This document shows, piece by piece, positions 1-9,364 of a stretch of 64,000 nucleotides of DNA. The position numbers were made by a program, and so were the translations under genes. The notes under the pieces are model-generated. The model saw only the letters and a list, made by a program, of their open reading frames with translations, was not told the DNA's origin and searched no databases. Within the stretch, counting starts at the first letter, position 1. Each line of letters starts with the position of its first letter. Source of the stretch: Acidobacteriota bacterium (GTDB lineage: Bacteria > Acidobacteriota > Terriglobia > Terriglobales > Acidobacteriaceae); NCBI GenBank assembly GCA_018268895.1, contig JAFDVP010000001.1:682001-746000 (forward strand). The letters run 5' to 3'.

Positions 1-1938
1 TTGCGCCAATATGGAACTGCAATCCTTGCCCTTGCAGGCCTGGGCGAAGGTAACCCAGGCCTGTGCCGGTGTGGCGCCGGACGGAATCGGTGCACCGAGC
101 GAGCGCAATACGGCGTCCATACGCTCGCGCATGACCCACACTGTCTCACCGGCCATAGGATTTGCAGCTGCCTCAAATGACGAACTGATAAGCACGCGCA
201 TGGCGGCACGTCCTCCTGCCGGAGAGACAGGTGTTAGTGCAGCGTGGCTCGCGACGGGTGAGGATGATGCTGCTGGAGAGAGAGAAGCCTCTGGTGATGC
301 AGTCGTCGCGCCTCCGCCCGCAACCTTCATCGTCTCTCCCGAATCCGCATTTGGCCGCAATGTCCCAACCGCGCAGGTCTCCGAGTGCGGACGGTATGTG
401 ACATTCTCGCCCTGCATGCCGGAGATGAGCCGCCCATTCACTGTCGTCGAACCCGACCCGCGTAGCGAATTGTCCGGCTCAACCGCCAGCGTAAACGGAC
501 CGCCGCTGTCGTTCGCTACATGCACCACAAAACGCTCCGGCGTGTTTTCGACTGTGTAAGGTATCCGCACATGCGCCTCGCCGCAGTCGAGGATCACCGC
601 CGCCGGACTGAATTGCAGCTTCATGCGGCCATCCGAGTACAGGCCGTTCATCCGCACTCCCCGGGGAGCATCTGCGTTGTCCATCGCTTCGGCCCCGCCG
701 TTCGTGTACGCTACCATCCCCCCGATCATTCCCACCAGGCTGTTGCTCATGGCGTCCGTCTTCGAGTCATGCGGTGGAGGTGGAACCGGCGCATTGTATG
801 TTCCTATGCTGCAGCGCTCCGTCTTCACTTTATAGATCGGCGATTGAGTCGTTTGCCGGCAGAATCCGCCGCACTCGGCTGCGACTCCCGCTCCAACGGA
901 GACGCCATTGTGGTAGACCTGCGTAGTCTGCGTGGTCCATCCAACGATGGTCTTGCCCGTCACATCCACCATGCCGGGACCCGTGAGGCCGCCATTGGGA
1001 CCGAGCGCCAGCGTGAACGGCGCAGGTGAATTGTTGACGACGATGCGCACCGAGCCAGCGCGCTTCTCAATCGCGTATGTGGGAATCGTCTGCGAAGCAT
1101 CCAGATCGCCGCAGCCGCCGATCGCAACCTGCCGGATGCTGAACTCGAGGGATGTTTTCTCTCCCGGCCTCGCATACGTCCCGTGCAGTACAACGCGAGC
1201 TGGCCCGGGCCCCAACATCTTCGAGGTAACAGCACCCATGCCGCCGAGTCCAACCATGCTCAACATGCCCGTATTCATCCCTTTGCCCAGGCACCCGATC
1301 GAGCTGCCGCCGAGCTCGAGGCATCGCCGTATGGCCACCCCCGTCGGGTCGTTCGGGTCATTCGATCCGCCCGAAGCCTGCCGGTTCTTCGCCTCCTGCT
1401 GCTGCGCTACCGCCTGCTTGTACTGCTCCATCTCCTGCTCGTAGTGTTTCTGCTGCCCCGCGCTCAGATCGGCCAGCGCAGCGTTGTAGGTCGCCGCCGC
1501 CTGTTTGCCCATCAGCCGCGTCCTCCAGTCGCGCTCAAACGCACCGTCCATCTCGTAGCGGTTATGCAGCCCGTTGAACGCTTGTGTCTCGGCCGCACTG
1601 TGCGTCTTCTCATACTGCTGCGAGATCTGGTACGCCGCCAGCCGGTAGGCGTCGAAGAACTTCTGCTCGTCCGGCGTAAACGGCCCGCGCATTGAGCGGC
1701 TTGACTTGATGCGGTTGACGTACTGCACCAGTACGTTGAACACCGCTTCCTGCCGCGCCAGCGTGTCCGTCTCATCCGAGCCTTTGATCTCTGTACGAAC
1801 TCGCTCAACGGAAGGCATGTCTGACAGATTGCTCTGGGCATGGACAGTGATAGACGGCAGGCAAAGCAGAGTGATGAGGAGAAGGCGACGAGGAAAATAG
1901 AAGAGAAGTGCCGTTGGGGAGGAAGCCGAGACGTTCAT
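1..1938 (-). CDS. Secreted protein of unknown function with a duplicated beta-rich domain (C-terminus cut by window edge)
   Basis: An open frame runs from an ATG at 1938 to base 1 without a stop, giving at least 646 residues; the C-terminus lies outside. A signal peptide is clear: basic FPRR, a hydrophobic core LLLITLLCLPSIT, then cleavage near VHA-Q (about residue 35). A Gln/Glu-rich probable coiled coil lies near residues 150-185, followed by a Gly-rich stretch. Two similar units of about 90 residues follow, around residues 245-340 and 430-525; each contains a PFTLA-x-x-P-x-x-x-L-x-G core and a later T-V/T-G-x-x-I-x-G stretch. The tail is Ser/Ala/Pro-rich, then a second ordered part continues to the edge. 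No known family was recognised. It is the last of a same-strand series after ileS and lspA. Confidence 0.75.
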   Translation of the reverse strand, partial: MNVSASSPTALLFYFPRRLLLITLLCLPSITVHAQSNLSDMPSVERVRTEIKGSDETDTLARQEAVFNVLVQYVNRIKSSRSMRGPFTPDEQKFFDAYRLAAYQISQQYEKTHSAAETQAFNGLHNRYEMDGAFERDWRTRLMGKQAAATYNAALADLSAGQQKHYEQEMEQYKQAVAQQQEAKNRQASGGSNDPNDPTGVAIRRCLELGGSSIGCLGKGMNTGMLSMVGLGGMGAVTSKMLGPGPARVVLHGTYARPGEKTSLEFSIRQVAIGGCGDLDASQTIPTYAIEKRAGSVRIVVNNSPAPFTLALGPNGGLTGPGMVDVTGKTIVGWTTQTTQVYHNGVSVGAGVAAECGGFCRQTTQSPIYKVKTERCSIGTYNAPVPPPPHDSKTDAMSNSLVGMIGGMVAYTNGGAEAMDNADAPRGVRMNGLYSDGRMKLQFSPAAVILDCGEAHVRIPYTVENTPERFVVHVANDSGGPFTLAVEPDNSLRGSGSTTVNGRLISGMQGENVTYRPHSETCAVGTLRPNADSGETMKVAGGGATTASPEASLSPAASSSPVASHAALTPVSPAGGRAAMRVLISSSFEAAANPMAGETVWVMRERMDAVLRSLGAPIPSGATPAQAWVTFAQACKGKDCSSILAQ

Positions 1939-2064
1939 GGATCACGCTCCCAATGCGGATTGGCCGGATGCTGCAAAAACTAATGCTTTGCAGGCCTGCG
2001 CGTCAAGGAGCGCAATCGCAGCTTCGAAGTAAGCTATGCAAGGCGATGATGCATAAATAGTGAT

Positions 2065-2643
2065 CTACGCCGATTTCGGTTGGGTTGGATCATCTTCCTT
2101 CTGTGGCCGGAAGATCTCGATCATCAGCAATCCCGCACCTATACAGATCGCCGAGTCGGCGAAGTTGAAGTCAGGCCAGTAGTAGTATGAGCCGGCATGA
2201 ACGCTGATGAAGTCGATCACGTAGTGGTAGACCACGCGATCGTAGAGGTTGCCGACGGCCCCGCCGAGGATCAGCGCAAGCGCGGTCGAGGTGAGCGAGA
2301 GCGAGTCGCAGGAGCGCAGCAGCATGATGCCCACGATGACGACAGCGGCGACCGAGAAGAGGATCAGCCCCTTGAGAACGAGGTCGGGCGAGGCGGAGTC
2401 TGCAAGAAAGCTGAAGGCCGCGCCCGTGTTGAGCACGTGGGTGATGCGCAGCAGGCCTGGGATGATGGTATGGGAGCGCCCCGAAGGCAGGTGATGCACG
2501 ATGAACTTCTTCGAGACGTGGTCGGCGATGGCGACAAACGCCGAGAGCGCGAGCAGGAGAGGGAAGTAGCGGCGGCGTCCCGCGGGCTTCGTCTTCTTCG
2601 GCTCGTCGAACTCGGTTGCAGGGTACTCGTAACGTTCGGGCAT
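2065..2643 (-). CDS. lspA: Lipoprotein signal peptidase (signal peptidase II)
   Basis: Inner-membrane aspartyl protease that cleaves the signal peptide of prolipoproteins after lipid attachment. The 192-residue product has four hydrophobic spans. The two catalytic-Asp blocks of the family are visible: GGAVGNLYDRVVYHYVIDFI around residues 125-145 and FNFADSAICIGAGLL around 160-175. The N-terminus carries about 25 extra polar residues rich in Lys, Arg and Pro before the first span. It lies 119 bp downstream of ileS on the same strand, the classical ileS-lspA pairing, although a hairpin-rich repeat separates them. Several lipoproteins in this window would be its substrates. Confidence 0.95.
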   Translation of the reverse strand: MPERYEYPATEFDEPKKTKPAGRRRYFPLLLALSAFVAIADHVSKKFIVHHLPSGRSHTIIPGLLRITHVLNTGAAFSFLADSASPDLVLKGLILFSVAAVVIVGIMLLRSCDSLSLTSTALALILGGAVGNLYDRVVYHYVIDFISVHAGSYYYWPDFNFADSAICIGAGLLMIEIFRPQKEDDPTQPKSA

Positions 2644-2665
2644 TCGTGGGAACTCCGTTGGGCAT

Positions 2666-2746
2666 GGGTACCTGGTGAAAGCGTACCCCAGGGGCTAAAG
2701 CCCCCTTCAGCTAGTAGCAATCATGCGGCACGGCTGAAGCCGTGCC
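2666..2746. repeat. Triple-hairpin intergenic element between ileS and lspA
   Basis: Three short inverted repeats in a row: GGGTAC/GTACCC (2666-2671 and 2683-2688), GGGGCT-AA-AGCCCC (2691-2704), and the perfect GGCACGGCT-GA-AGCCGTGCC (2727-2746). The loops are only two bases in the second and third. No T-run follows, so this looks more like a REP/BIME-type element than a terminator. A related hairpin with the same GGCTGAAAGCC centre lies at 46387-46415. Confidence 0.7.
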
Positions 2747-2762
2747 CTTAAGCAAAACAAGG

Positions 2763-5669
2763 TTATCCGGCGCTTTCGGGAGCGGCATAAGGAGCATACC
2801 CGATGGCGTCGAGGGCCTCGGCGCAGCGCAGGCAGACGGAAGGGTAGCGCGCGTCGTTGCCGACGTCGGTGGTGTAGTTCCAGCAGCGCTCGCACTTCAC
2901 GCCCTCGGCAGCCTCGGTGGTGACGCGCGTCTCGCTGTTGGGGTGCTCGATGTGCGCAAGTGCAACCTGCGAGACGTTGAACAGCTCCTTCAGGCTGGAC
3001 TCGTAGCGCTGAAGAAGTGAGAGCGTGGGCTCGCCGACTTCGATGATGACGCGGGCGTCGAGTCCCTTGCCGACCAGCTTCGCCTGACGCGCGGCCTCGA
3101 GCGAGAGCAGCACCTGGTCGCGGACCGCGAGCAGCTTCTCCCAGTCCTCTTCGAGTGGCTTCACGTTGCCGGGAATGATCTCTGCGATGTTGGGGAAGAG
3201 AGCGACGTGCACGCTCGACTCGCGTCCAGCGACCCGGGGCAGCGACTGCCAGACCTCGTCGGCGGTGAAGCTGAGGATCGGCGCGACCAGCCGCGTGAGT
3301 GCCTCGGCGATGCGCCAGAGAGCGGTCTGCGCCGAGCGCCGTGCCGGGTGGTTCGGCGCAAAGGTGTAGAGGCGGTCCTTCAGCACGTCGAGGTAGAGCG
3401 CGCTCAGGTCGGAGTTCGTGTACTCGTTCAGCGCGTGATAGGCGCGGTGGAACTCGAAGTCGTCGTAGGCCTGACGGATTCTGCAATCGAGTTCCGCCGT
3501 CCGTGCGAGGATGTACTGATCAAGCGGCTCCATCTGCGCGAACGGAACGGCGTGTTCTGCGGGAGTGAAGTCGTGCAGGTTGCCCAGCAGAAAGCGGAAG
3601 GTGTTGCGCAGCTTGCGGTAGTTGTCGCTGACGCGCTGCATCAGGTTTTCGCTGGCGGCGACGTCTTCACGAAAATCAACGGAGGCGACCCACAGCCGCA
3701 CGATCTCGCCGCCCAGACGCTTGGCGATGTCGACCGGATCGACGCCGTTGCCGAGGGACTTCGAGAAGGCGCGGCCCTGCTCGTCCAAAGTCCAACCCGA
3801 GGTGGCGACCATCTTGTACGGCGCCTTACCGCGTACGGCGACGGATGCGAGGATCGACGAGTGGAACCAGCCGCGATGCTGGTCGCCGCCTTCGGTGTAG
3901 AGATCGGCGGGCCAGTGCAGCTCGGGCTCGACGTCGAGCACGGCGTGCCAGCTTGCGCCGGACTCGAACCACACGTCGAGGATGTCCATCTCCTTGCGGA
4001 ATTCATTTGATCCACAGGAGGCGCAGGCCGTGCCCGCGGGCAGCAGCGTTGCGGCGTCGTACTTGTACCAGGCGTCCGCGCCCTCTTTGTGGAAGAGCTC
4101 GACGATGCTCTTGTTGATCTTCTTGTCGTTCAGTGGCGTGTGGCACCTCTCGCACATGAAGACGGCGATGGGCACGCCCCAGATGCGCTGGCGCGAGATG
4201 GTCCAGTCGGGACGCGTGGCGATCATGTTGGAGATGCGCTCCTGCCCCCACGACGGGTCCCAGACCACGTTCGCGATCTCGTCCAGCGTGCGCTGGCGGA
4301 AGGTCGTCGGCGTGCCGTCTGGCGCGGTCATCGGCGTCTCCATCGAGATGAACCACTGCTCCGTCGCGCGGAAGATCACCGGATTGTGGCAGCGCCAGCA
4401 GTGCGGGTAGGAGTGATGGATCTCGCTCAGACCCATGAGAGCGCCACGCGAACGAACCAGGTCGATGATGACGGGGTTGGCCTTGAAGATCTGCATCCCG
4501 TCGTACTCCGGCAGGCCGTTGCGCAGGCGGCCGGCGGCATCGACGTTACACACCTGCGAGAGCCCGTACTTGGTGCCGGTGTTGAAGTCGTCCGCGCCGT
4601 GCGAGGGGGCCGTGTGAACCGCGCCCGTACCCTGCTCGGTCGTCACATAGTCGGCGTTCACGCCGAGGACCTCGCGGTCGAGGAAGGGATGCTGAAAGGT
4701 GACGCGGTCGAGCCTGTCACCCTTGAAGCGCGCAATCTCCTTTGCATCGGTCAGGTTGCAGGCTTCGCGGGTCTGCGTCGCCAGGGCCTCAGCGACGATG
4801 TAGACGTTGCCGTCGGTGTTCTTCAACGCAACGTAGTCCAGCTCGGGGTTGAAGGCCACGGCGAGCGATGCCGGAAGCGTCCACGGAGTCGTCGTCCAGA
4901 TGATGGTGTAGACCGGCAACCCTGCGAGCGCGGGATCGATGCCCTCCGGTGCGCTGGTCAGCTTGTAGCGCACATAGATCGAGGGCGAGGTGTGCATCTC
5001 GTACTCGATCTCGGCCTCGGCGAGAGCGGTCTTGTCGTGGATGCACCAGTAGACGGCCTTTAGGCCTTTGTAGACGAAGCCCTTTTCGAAGAACTCGTAG
5101 AAGGTCTCGACGATGGAGGCCTCGTAGGCGAGCGACATCGTCAGGTAGGGCTGGTTCCAGCGGCCGAAGACGCCGATGCGCTCGAACTGCGACCGCTGCA
5201 GGTCGACGTACTTCTGCGCGTATTCGCGGCAGGCCTTGCGCACGGCCAGCGGGTCCATCTCCAGCTTTTTGCGGCCAAGCTGCTCGTCGACCTTGATCTC
5301 GATGGGCAGCCCGTGGCAGTCCCAGCCTGGGACGTAGGGGGAGTCGAAGCCCGCCATCGTCTTCGTCTTCACCACGAAGTCTTTGATGCACTTGTTCAGT
5401 GCGTGGCCCAGGTGGATGGCCCCGTTGGCGTAGGGCGGCCCGTCGTGAAGGATGTACTTCGGAGCACCGACACGGGCGGCGCGAATCTGGCCGTAGATCT
5501 CCTGCTTCTGCCAGGCGGCCAGCCGGATGGGCTCGTTGACCGGGAGGTTGGCCTTCATGGCGAAGGCGGTCTGGGGCAGGTTCAGGGTCGACTTCAGGGG
5601 CTTCGTCTCGGGCTGGTTCTCGCTTGCGGCTCCGGTCGATTTGGGCTTGGTCTCGGTGACTTCCGGCAT
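2763..5669 (-). CDS. ileS: Isoleucyl-tRNA synthetase
   Basis: Charges tRNA-Ile in the cytoplasm. At 968 residues it has the usual length for a class Ia enzyme. The HIGH signature is GPPYANGAIHLGHALNK (HLGH at residues 86-89). The KMSKS loop reads GRAFSKSLGN near residue 640: the second Lys is kept but the usual KM is replaced by AF. The editing (CP1) domain sits between them, with a Cys pair block (CERC...CASC) near residues 545-590 and the WFESGASWHAV segment after it. The C-terminal zinc finger is CERCW...CLRC near residues 935-955. About 30 extra Lys/Thr/Pro-rich residues precede the usual start. ileS leads an apparent minus-strand series with lspA. Confidence 0.97.
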   Translation of the reverse strand: MPEVTETKPKSTGAASENQPETKPLKSTLNLPQTAFAMKANLPVNEPIRLAAWQKQEIYGQIRAARVGAPKYILHDGPPYANGAIHLGHALNKCIKDFVVKTKTMAGFDSPYVPGWDCHGLPIEIKVDEQLGRKKLEMDPLAVRKACREYAQKYVDLQRSQFERIGVFGRWNQPYLTMSLAYEASIVETFYEFFEKGFVYKGLKAVYWCIHDKTALAEAEIEYEMHTSPSIYVRYKLTSAPEGIDPALAGLPVYTIIWTTTPWTLPASLAVAFNPELDYVALKNTDGNVYIVAEALATQTREACNLTDAKEIARFKGDRLDRVTFQHPFLDREVLGVNADYVTTEQGTGAVHTAPSHGADDFNTGTKYGLSQVCNVDAAGRLRNGLPEYDGMQIFKANPVIIDLVRSRGALMGLSEIHHSYPHCWRCHNPVIFRATEQWFISMETPMTAPDGTPTTFRQRTLDEIANVVWDPSWGQERISNMIATRPDWTISRQRIWGVPIAVFMCERCHTPLNDKKINKSIVELFHKEGADAWYKYDAATLLPAGTACASCGSNEFRKEMDILDVWFESGASWHAVLDVEPELHWPADLYTEGGDQHRGWFHSSILASVAVRGKAPYKMVATSGWTLDEQGRAFSKSLGNGVDPVDIAKRLGGEIVRLWVASVDFREDVAASENLMQRVSDNYRKLRNTFRFLLGNLHDFTPAEHAVPFAQMEPLDQYILARTAELDCRIRQAYDDFEFHRAYHALNEYTNSDLSALYLDVLKDRLYTFAPNHPARRSAQTALWRIAEALTRLVAPILSFTADEVWQSLPRVAGRESSVHVALFPNIAEIIPGNVKPLEEDWEKLLAVRDQVLLSLEAARQAKLVGKGLDARVIIEVGEPTLSLLQRYESSLKELFNVSQVALAHIEHPNSETRVTTEAAEGVKCERCWNYTTDVGNDARYPSVCLRCAEALDAIGYAPYAAPESAG

Positions 5670-5986
5670 CTCTTCCTCTGGCTTCTGAATGGCATGGGCG
5701 CCAAATCTCTATTGTATCCGGGCCGCATCCAGGGCGCAGCCGGTCACGTAATAATGACAGGAAGATAGAGCCATGACATTCGCGTGACCTTCCTTCGATA
5801 GGATGCGTCCAATGTTCTGGGCAGGGCTGCGCTAATATTTGTAGAATGTTTCTGGAGCCAGATTTGCCTTAGGTGCGGCACCGATGGAGAGAACCGGCGT
5901 AGACCGGAGAATGAATAGAGACGCCCGATTCTCGAGGAAACAGGCGGTCGGATGAAGACAAACCACCGTCGAGGCAAAGCGGCATA
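5670..5986. other. Divergent intergenic region between ileS and the TonB gene
   Basis: A 317-bp region between two divergently transcribed genes, so it should hold both promoters. No strong sigma70 pair was recognised by eye; a TACAAT hexamer for the ileS direction lies at 5711-5716 but has no convincing -35. An 11-codon frame (ATG near 5952) ends at the TAATG that starts the TonB gene; it has no convincing ribosome site. No T-box, riboswitch or repeat was seen. Confidence 0.4.
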
Positions 5987-7069
5987 ATGGCGAACACCTG
6001 GCTGACACCAACTGAAGAAGATAAACGTACGAGCGACGGCCCCGATCTACGTCCAGCGGTCGATGCTCCGAAGCTGAACGAAGAGACCGAAGGCTCGATG
6101 TGGGCCTCGCTGATCTCGAATCTGGGTGACGTCTTCAACCCGGTCAAGCAGGCGCCTCTCAAGCTCGAATCCCGGCCCGCGGACAATGATCTTATCGTCG
6201 AAGAAGAAGGTGTCTTCACCTCGTTGCTGAGCAACATCCGCGATGTCTTCTTCCCGCAAAAACTCCCGCCCCTTGTCCTTGAGTCGAAGCCAATCGCCGT
6301 CCCGGACCTGATGAAGACGAGGCAGGACCCCAGGGCGACGGCTTCCTCGATTGCCATTTACGCTCTGCTCTTTCTGCTCTTCGCCTGGCTGCTGCACAAG
6401 AAGATTCCCTTTGCGGCTCCCGCCAAGACGACGCTGGTGACCGAGGTGAACGTTCCCCCGATTGCGCCGATGAAGGCGAACGCGATGGGAGGCGGCGGCG
6501 GTCAGCGCGGGCCGACCCCCGTGACCAAGGGAACTCCGCCTAAGTTTGCCGAGACGCAGATCGTTCCTCCCAAGGCGCCTCCGCTGCAGGACCCGAAGAT
6601 CAAGATCGAGCCGACTGTTGAAGTGCAGAAGGACGTCCACATGGCCTCGAGCATTCCGCAGATCGGCGTGGCCAACTCGCCGCTGGTGGGCATGTCGATG
6701 GGCAACGGCTCGGGCACGGGACTTGGCTCGGGCAACGGCTCCGGCATCGGGCCGGGCTCGGGCGGCAATACAGGCGGCGGACCGAGGCGTATCGGTGGAG
6801 GCGTCTCCGCGCCGCAACTGATTTTCTCGGTTGAGCCGGAGTTCTCCGAAGAGGCGCGCAAGGCGAAGGTCGCGGGCAACGTGCTGGTGAACCTCTGGGT
6901 CGACACCAACGGCAACCCCAGCCATGTTCGCGTGATTCGCGGTGTGGGCATGGGGCTCGACGAGAAGGCCGTCGAAGCTGTGCGTCAGTACCGCTTCAAG
7001 CCTGCGATGGAGAATGGAAAGCCTGTCCTTGTAGAGCTAAACGTCGAGGTCAACTTCCAGATCTTCTAA
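5987..7069 (+). CDS. Energy-transducing TonB protein with two repeated cytoplasmic motifs
   Basis: Inner-membrane protein expected to couple the ExbB/ExbD proton motor to outer-membrane receptors such as the two giant ones in this window. The 360 residues are: a cytoplasmic part of about 117 residues; one membrane span (about 118-137, SSIAIYALLFLLFAWLL); a periplasmic Pro/Lys-rich linker; a Gly/Ser-rich stretch (about 235-265); and a TonB C-terminal domain (about 272-360: Pro-x-Phe-Ser-Glu-x-Ala core, VDTNGNPSHVRVIRG, AVEAVRQYRFKPA). Within the cytoplasmic part residues 39-64 and 77-102 are repeats of each other (SLISNLGDVF and SLLSNIRDVF, each followed by P-L-x-LES-[RK]-P). exbB/exbD are not in the window. 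Confidence 0.9.
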   Translation: MANTWLTPTEEDKRTSDGPDLRPAVDAPKLNEETEGSMWASLISNLGDVFNPVKQAPLKLESRPADNDLIVEEEGVFTSLLSNIRDVFFPQKLPPLVLESKPIAVPDLMKTRQDPRATASSIAIYALLFLLFAWLLHKKIPFAAPAKTTLVTEVNVPPIAPMKANAMGGGGGQRGPTPVTKGTPPKFAETQIVPPKAPPLQDPKIKIEPTVEVQKDVHMASSIPQIGVANSPLVGMSMGNGSGTGLGSGNGSGIGPGSGGNTGGGPRRIGGGVSAPQLIFSVEPEFSEEARKAKVAGNVLVNLWVDTNGNPSHVRVIRGVGMGLDEKAVEAVRQYRFKPAMENGKPVLVELNVEVNFQIF

Positions 7070-7098
7070 AGGCAGGGAGCTTAGGGAATAGGGAGTAG

Positions 7099-7136
7099 AA
7101 AGCGAAGGGCCTGCTGGTTGGCAGGCCCTTCGCTTT
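7099..7136. terminator. Bidirectional terminator between TonB gene and chemoreceptor gene
   Basis: A perfect 16-bp inverted repeat (AAAGCGAAGGGCCTGC, 6-base loop, then its complement) with A and T runs at the two outer ends. It lies between two convergent genes (stops at 7069 and 7154), so it can serve both strands. Confidence 0.9.
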
Positions 7137-7153
7137 TAACGCGGTGGTTGGTG

Positions 7154-8863
7154 TTACGCAGCTCGCGGGGTCGCAGTCAGGTGTGGTGTTGGAACAGAGC
7201 GGGTGAGTTTCATGCCGCTGTCCGATTGCAGACGGAAGCGGTCGACCTGCTCTTCGAGTGTGACTGCCGTGGTGCGCAGCGTCTCGATGCCCGAGGCCGT
7301 GGTTGCCATCTCCATCAGGTTGTCGTGGCTGAGCGTGTGGATGGAGTCGAGGCTTGCCGAGGACTGGTCGGCGGCCGCGGCCTGCTGCGAGGCGGCGATC
7401 GCGATCTGGGCGATCATCTTGTCGACGCGCTCGGCCATACCGATGATGCGCTCGAGCGCCTCGCCGGCCTGGTTGGTGGTGACCACGCCCTGCTCGACCG
7501 TGCCGGTGCCGCTCTCCATGCTGGAGATGGCGACGCGGGTGCGGTCCTGGATCTCCTGGATCATGGTGGCGATTTCGCCGGTCGCCTGCGCTGTGCTTTC
7601 GGCCAGGCGGCGCACCTCACCGGCGACGACGGCGAAGCCCCGTCCGTGGTCGCCGGCGCGTGCCGCCTCGATGGCGGCGTTCAGCGCCAGCAGATTGGTC
7701 TTGCGGGCGATCTCGTCGATGGTGGTGACGATCTGCGAGATGCGTTTGGAGTCTTCACCCAGCAGCCCGACGGTCGACGAGGTCTCGCTGACGGCCGTGG
7801 CGATGGAGTGCATCGCCCCGAGCACCTGCTTGACGATGTCGCCGCCATCGCGCGCCGTCTGCGCGGCGCTGCGCGCGGTCTCGGCGGCCGACTGCGTGTG
7901 ACGCGAGACCTCGGCGATGGAGGCCGACATCTCCTGCATGGCGGTCGCCGCCTGCTGCGTCTGCTGGCTCTGCTGGTCGATGCGCTTGTGAATCTGGTCG
8001 GAGGAGGAGCGCATCGAGACCGCGCTGCCCGTCAGCGAACCGGCCGTGTCGACGACGGTGCCGATGATGGAGCCGAGGTTCGACTGCATCTTCTGCATGG
8101 CCTGCGCCAGTGTGCCGATCTCGTCGGAACCGAAGAGATGGTCGAGCCTGTTGCCGGTCAGGTCGCCCTCGGCGATGGCGTCGGCGCGCTTTGCGACCTG
8201 GTCGATCGAGCGGGTGATGCGGCGCGAGAGCAGGAACGAGATGATTCCGCCGACGAGAGCGCCAAGGATGGTTGCGATCCACAGGGTCCAGAGGGTGGAT
8301 GTGTTGGCGTGCTTCAGTTGCGCGATCTCAAGGTTGGCCTGCGACATCTGCGACTCGCCGAGGTCGCCGGTCAGGTTGAAGAACGACTTGCCCAGGGGAA
8401 GAATCTGGTTCTGGAAGGTGTCGTAGGCCTGCGTGGTCCCCTGCGGAGTCTTCGATTCGTTGAGCTGTTCGATCTTGTCTTCGAGCGCCTTCAGGTTGGC
8501 AAAGCCGGTCTCGATCTCGCGGATTCGCGTGGCGTCGTAGCCAAGGGCGTACTGCTCGTTGTACTGGCGGAGCCTGGCCATCGACTCATCGGCCTGCGCC
8601 AGATACTCCTGCCGGGCGCGGCGGAAGTTGGCTGCCGTGGCCGGATCGACGCCGAAGAGCATGTAAGACTCAAGCGCATGGATGCTGTAGACCATCCTGA
8701 TCCGCAGGTCGCGGGTCACGGCGTTGATGGGGATGTGCTGCGTGGTTGCGCTGGCGGCAAGCCGGTTGGCTTCCTGGATGCGCATCGTCGCGGTAAACGC
8801 GCTGAGCAGCATGGCAAAGATAAGGGCGCCTGTAGCAAGGCTGAGTTTCGTTTCAAGTTTCAT
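7154..8863 (-). CDS. Methyl-accepting chemotaxis protein
   Basis: Transmembrane chemoreceptor of 569 residues. The first span is at about residues 8-28 and the second at about 190-212. Between them is an all-helical periplasmic sensor of the four-helix-bundle MCP type. A HAMP segment follows (about 213-265), then a long coiled-coil signalling domain whose hairpin tip is unmistakable: [20 protein letters not shown] followed by [16 protein letters not shown] (about residues 385-420). Methylation-type Gln/Glu positions flank it. No CheA/CheW is in the window; a CheX-like gene lies at 22418-22915. The following gene (8939-9271) is upstream on the same strand, 75 bp away. Confidence 0.95.
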   Translation of the reverse strand: MKLETKLSLATGALIFAMLLSAFTATMRIQEANRLAASATTQHIPINAVTRDLRIRMVYSIHALESYMLFGVDPATAANFRRARQEYLAQADESMARLRQYNEQYALGYDATRIREIETGFANLKALEDKIEQLNESKTPQGTTQAYDTFQNQILPLGKSFFNLTGDLGESQMSQANLEIAQLKHANTSTLWTLWIATILGALVGGIISFLLSRRITRSIDQVAKRADAIAEGDLTGNRLDHLFGSDEIGTLAQAMQKMQSNLGSIIGTVVDTAGSLTGSAVSMRSSSDQIHKRIDQQSQQTQQAATAMQEMSASIAEVSRHTQSAAETARSAAQTARDGGDIVKQVLGAMHSIATAVSETSSTVGLLGEDSKRISQIVTTIDEIARKTNLLALNAAIEAARAGDHGRGFAVVAGEVRRLAESTAQATGEIATMIQEIQDRTRVAISSMESGTGTVEQGVVTTNQAGEALERIIGMAERVDKMIAQIAIAASQQAAAADQSSASLDSIHTLSHDNLMEMATTASGIETLRTTAVTLEEQVDRFRLQSDSGMKLTRSVPTPHLTATPRAA

Positions 8864-8938
8864 GGGTCTTCCCGTCGCTGAAAGTTTTGTTGGAGGCAGG
8901 TGCAGGATTGCCGGGCGGTCAGGCCATCGATCCGTGAA

Positions 8939-9271
8939 TCAATGAGGTTCGCTGAAGTTCACATCGACCGTCTGATCGGTGGTATCGGGACCGGGCTCAA
9001 AACGCCAGCGGCGAACGGCTTCAGTTGCTGCCGGACTGAGAAGAGCGTGGCCGGACTCGACCTTGGCGTCGGAGACGGAGCCATCCGGCTGAACCGTCGC
9101 ATGGACAACGACGGTGCCGCTGACATGCATCCGGCGGGCAAGCTCGGGGTAGACGGGCGGGACTTTGGTAAGGCAGGCGCGGTGCGTGCCGGCAGCGTGG
9201 GCGAGCCCGGCCCCTATAGCCAGGGCAAATAGAACAAGTAGATGAGCGGGTAAGCGGCGAATCGTTGCCAA
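8939..9271 (-). CDS. Small periplasmic TonB C-terminal-domain protein
   Basis: A 110-residue protein made of a signal peptide or single N-terminal anchor (hydrophobic HLLVLFALAIGAGLAHA, about residues 9-26) and little more than a TonB C-terminal domain: VPPVYPELARRMHVSGTVVV, VQPDGSVSDAKVESGH, AATEAVRRWRFEPG. It lacks the Pro-rich linker of a full TonB, so it probably cannot span the periplasm. Such stand-alone domains are common in Acidobacteriota, but their role is not established. It may share a transcript with the chemoreceptor gene downstream. Confidence 0.85.
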   Translation of the reverse strand: MATIRRLPAHLLVLFALAIGAGLAHAAGTHRACLTKVPPVYPELARRMHVSGTVVVHATVQPDGSVSDAKVESGHALLSPAATEAVRRWRFEPGPDTTDQTVDVNFSEPH

Positions 9272-9364
9272 GGTAGTCCTCCAAAGGTTTCAGAGGATGT
9301 ATCGGCAACTGTGGATTTGGCTTTAGGTGCGGAGTTTCATGAGGTTGTTTGTCTACGAAACTGA

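Noticed and set aside
5952..5988. 11-codon frame ending at the TonB start codon (TAATG)
   Set aside because: No ribosome site and no attenuation structure; probably chance.
7118..8881. Long plus-strand open frame of 587 codons
   Set aside because: It is antisense to the chemoreceptor gene, whose HAMP and signalling motifs are certain. Long antisense frames are expected in G/C-rich coding DNA.
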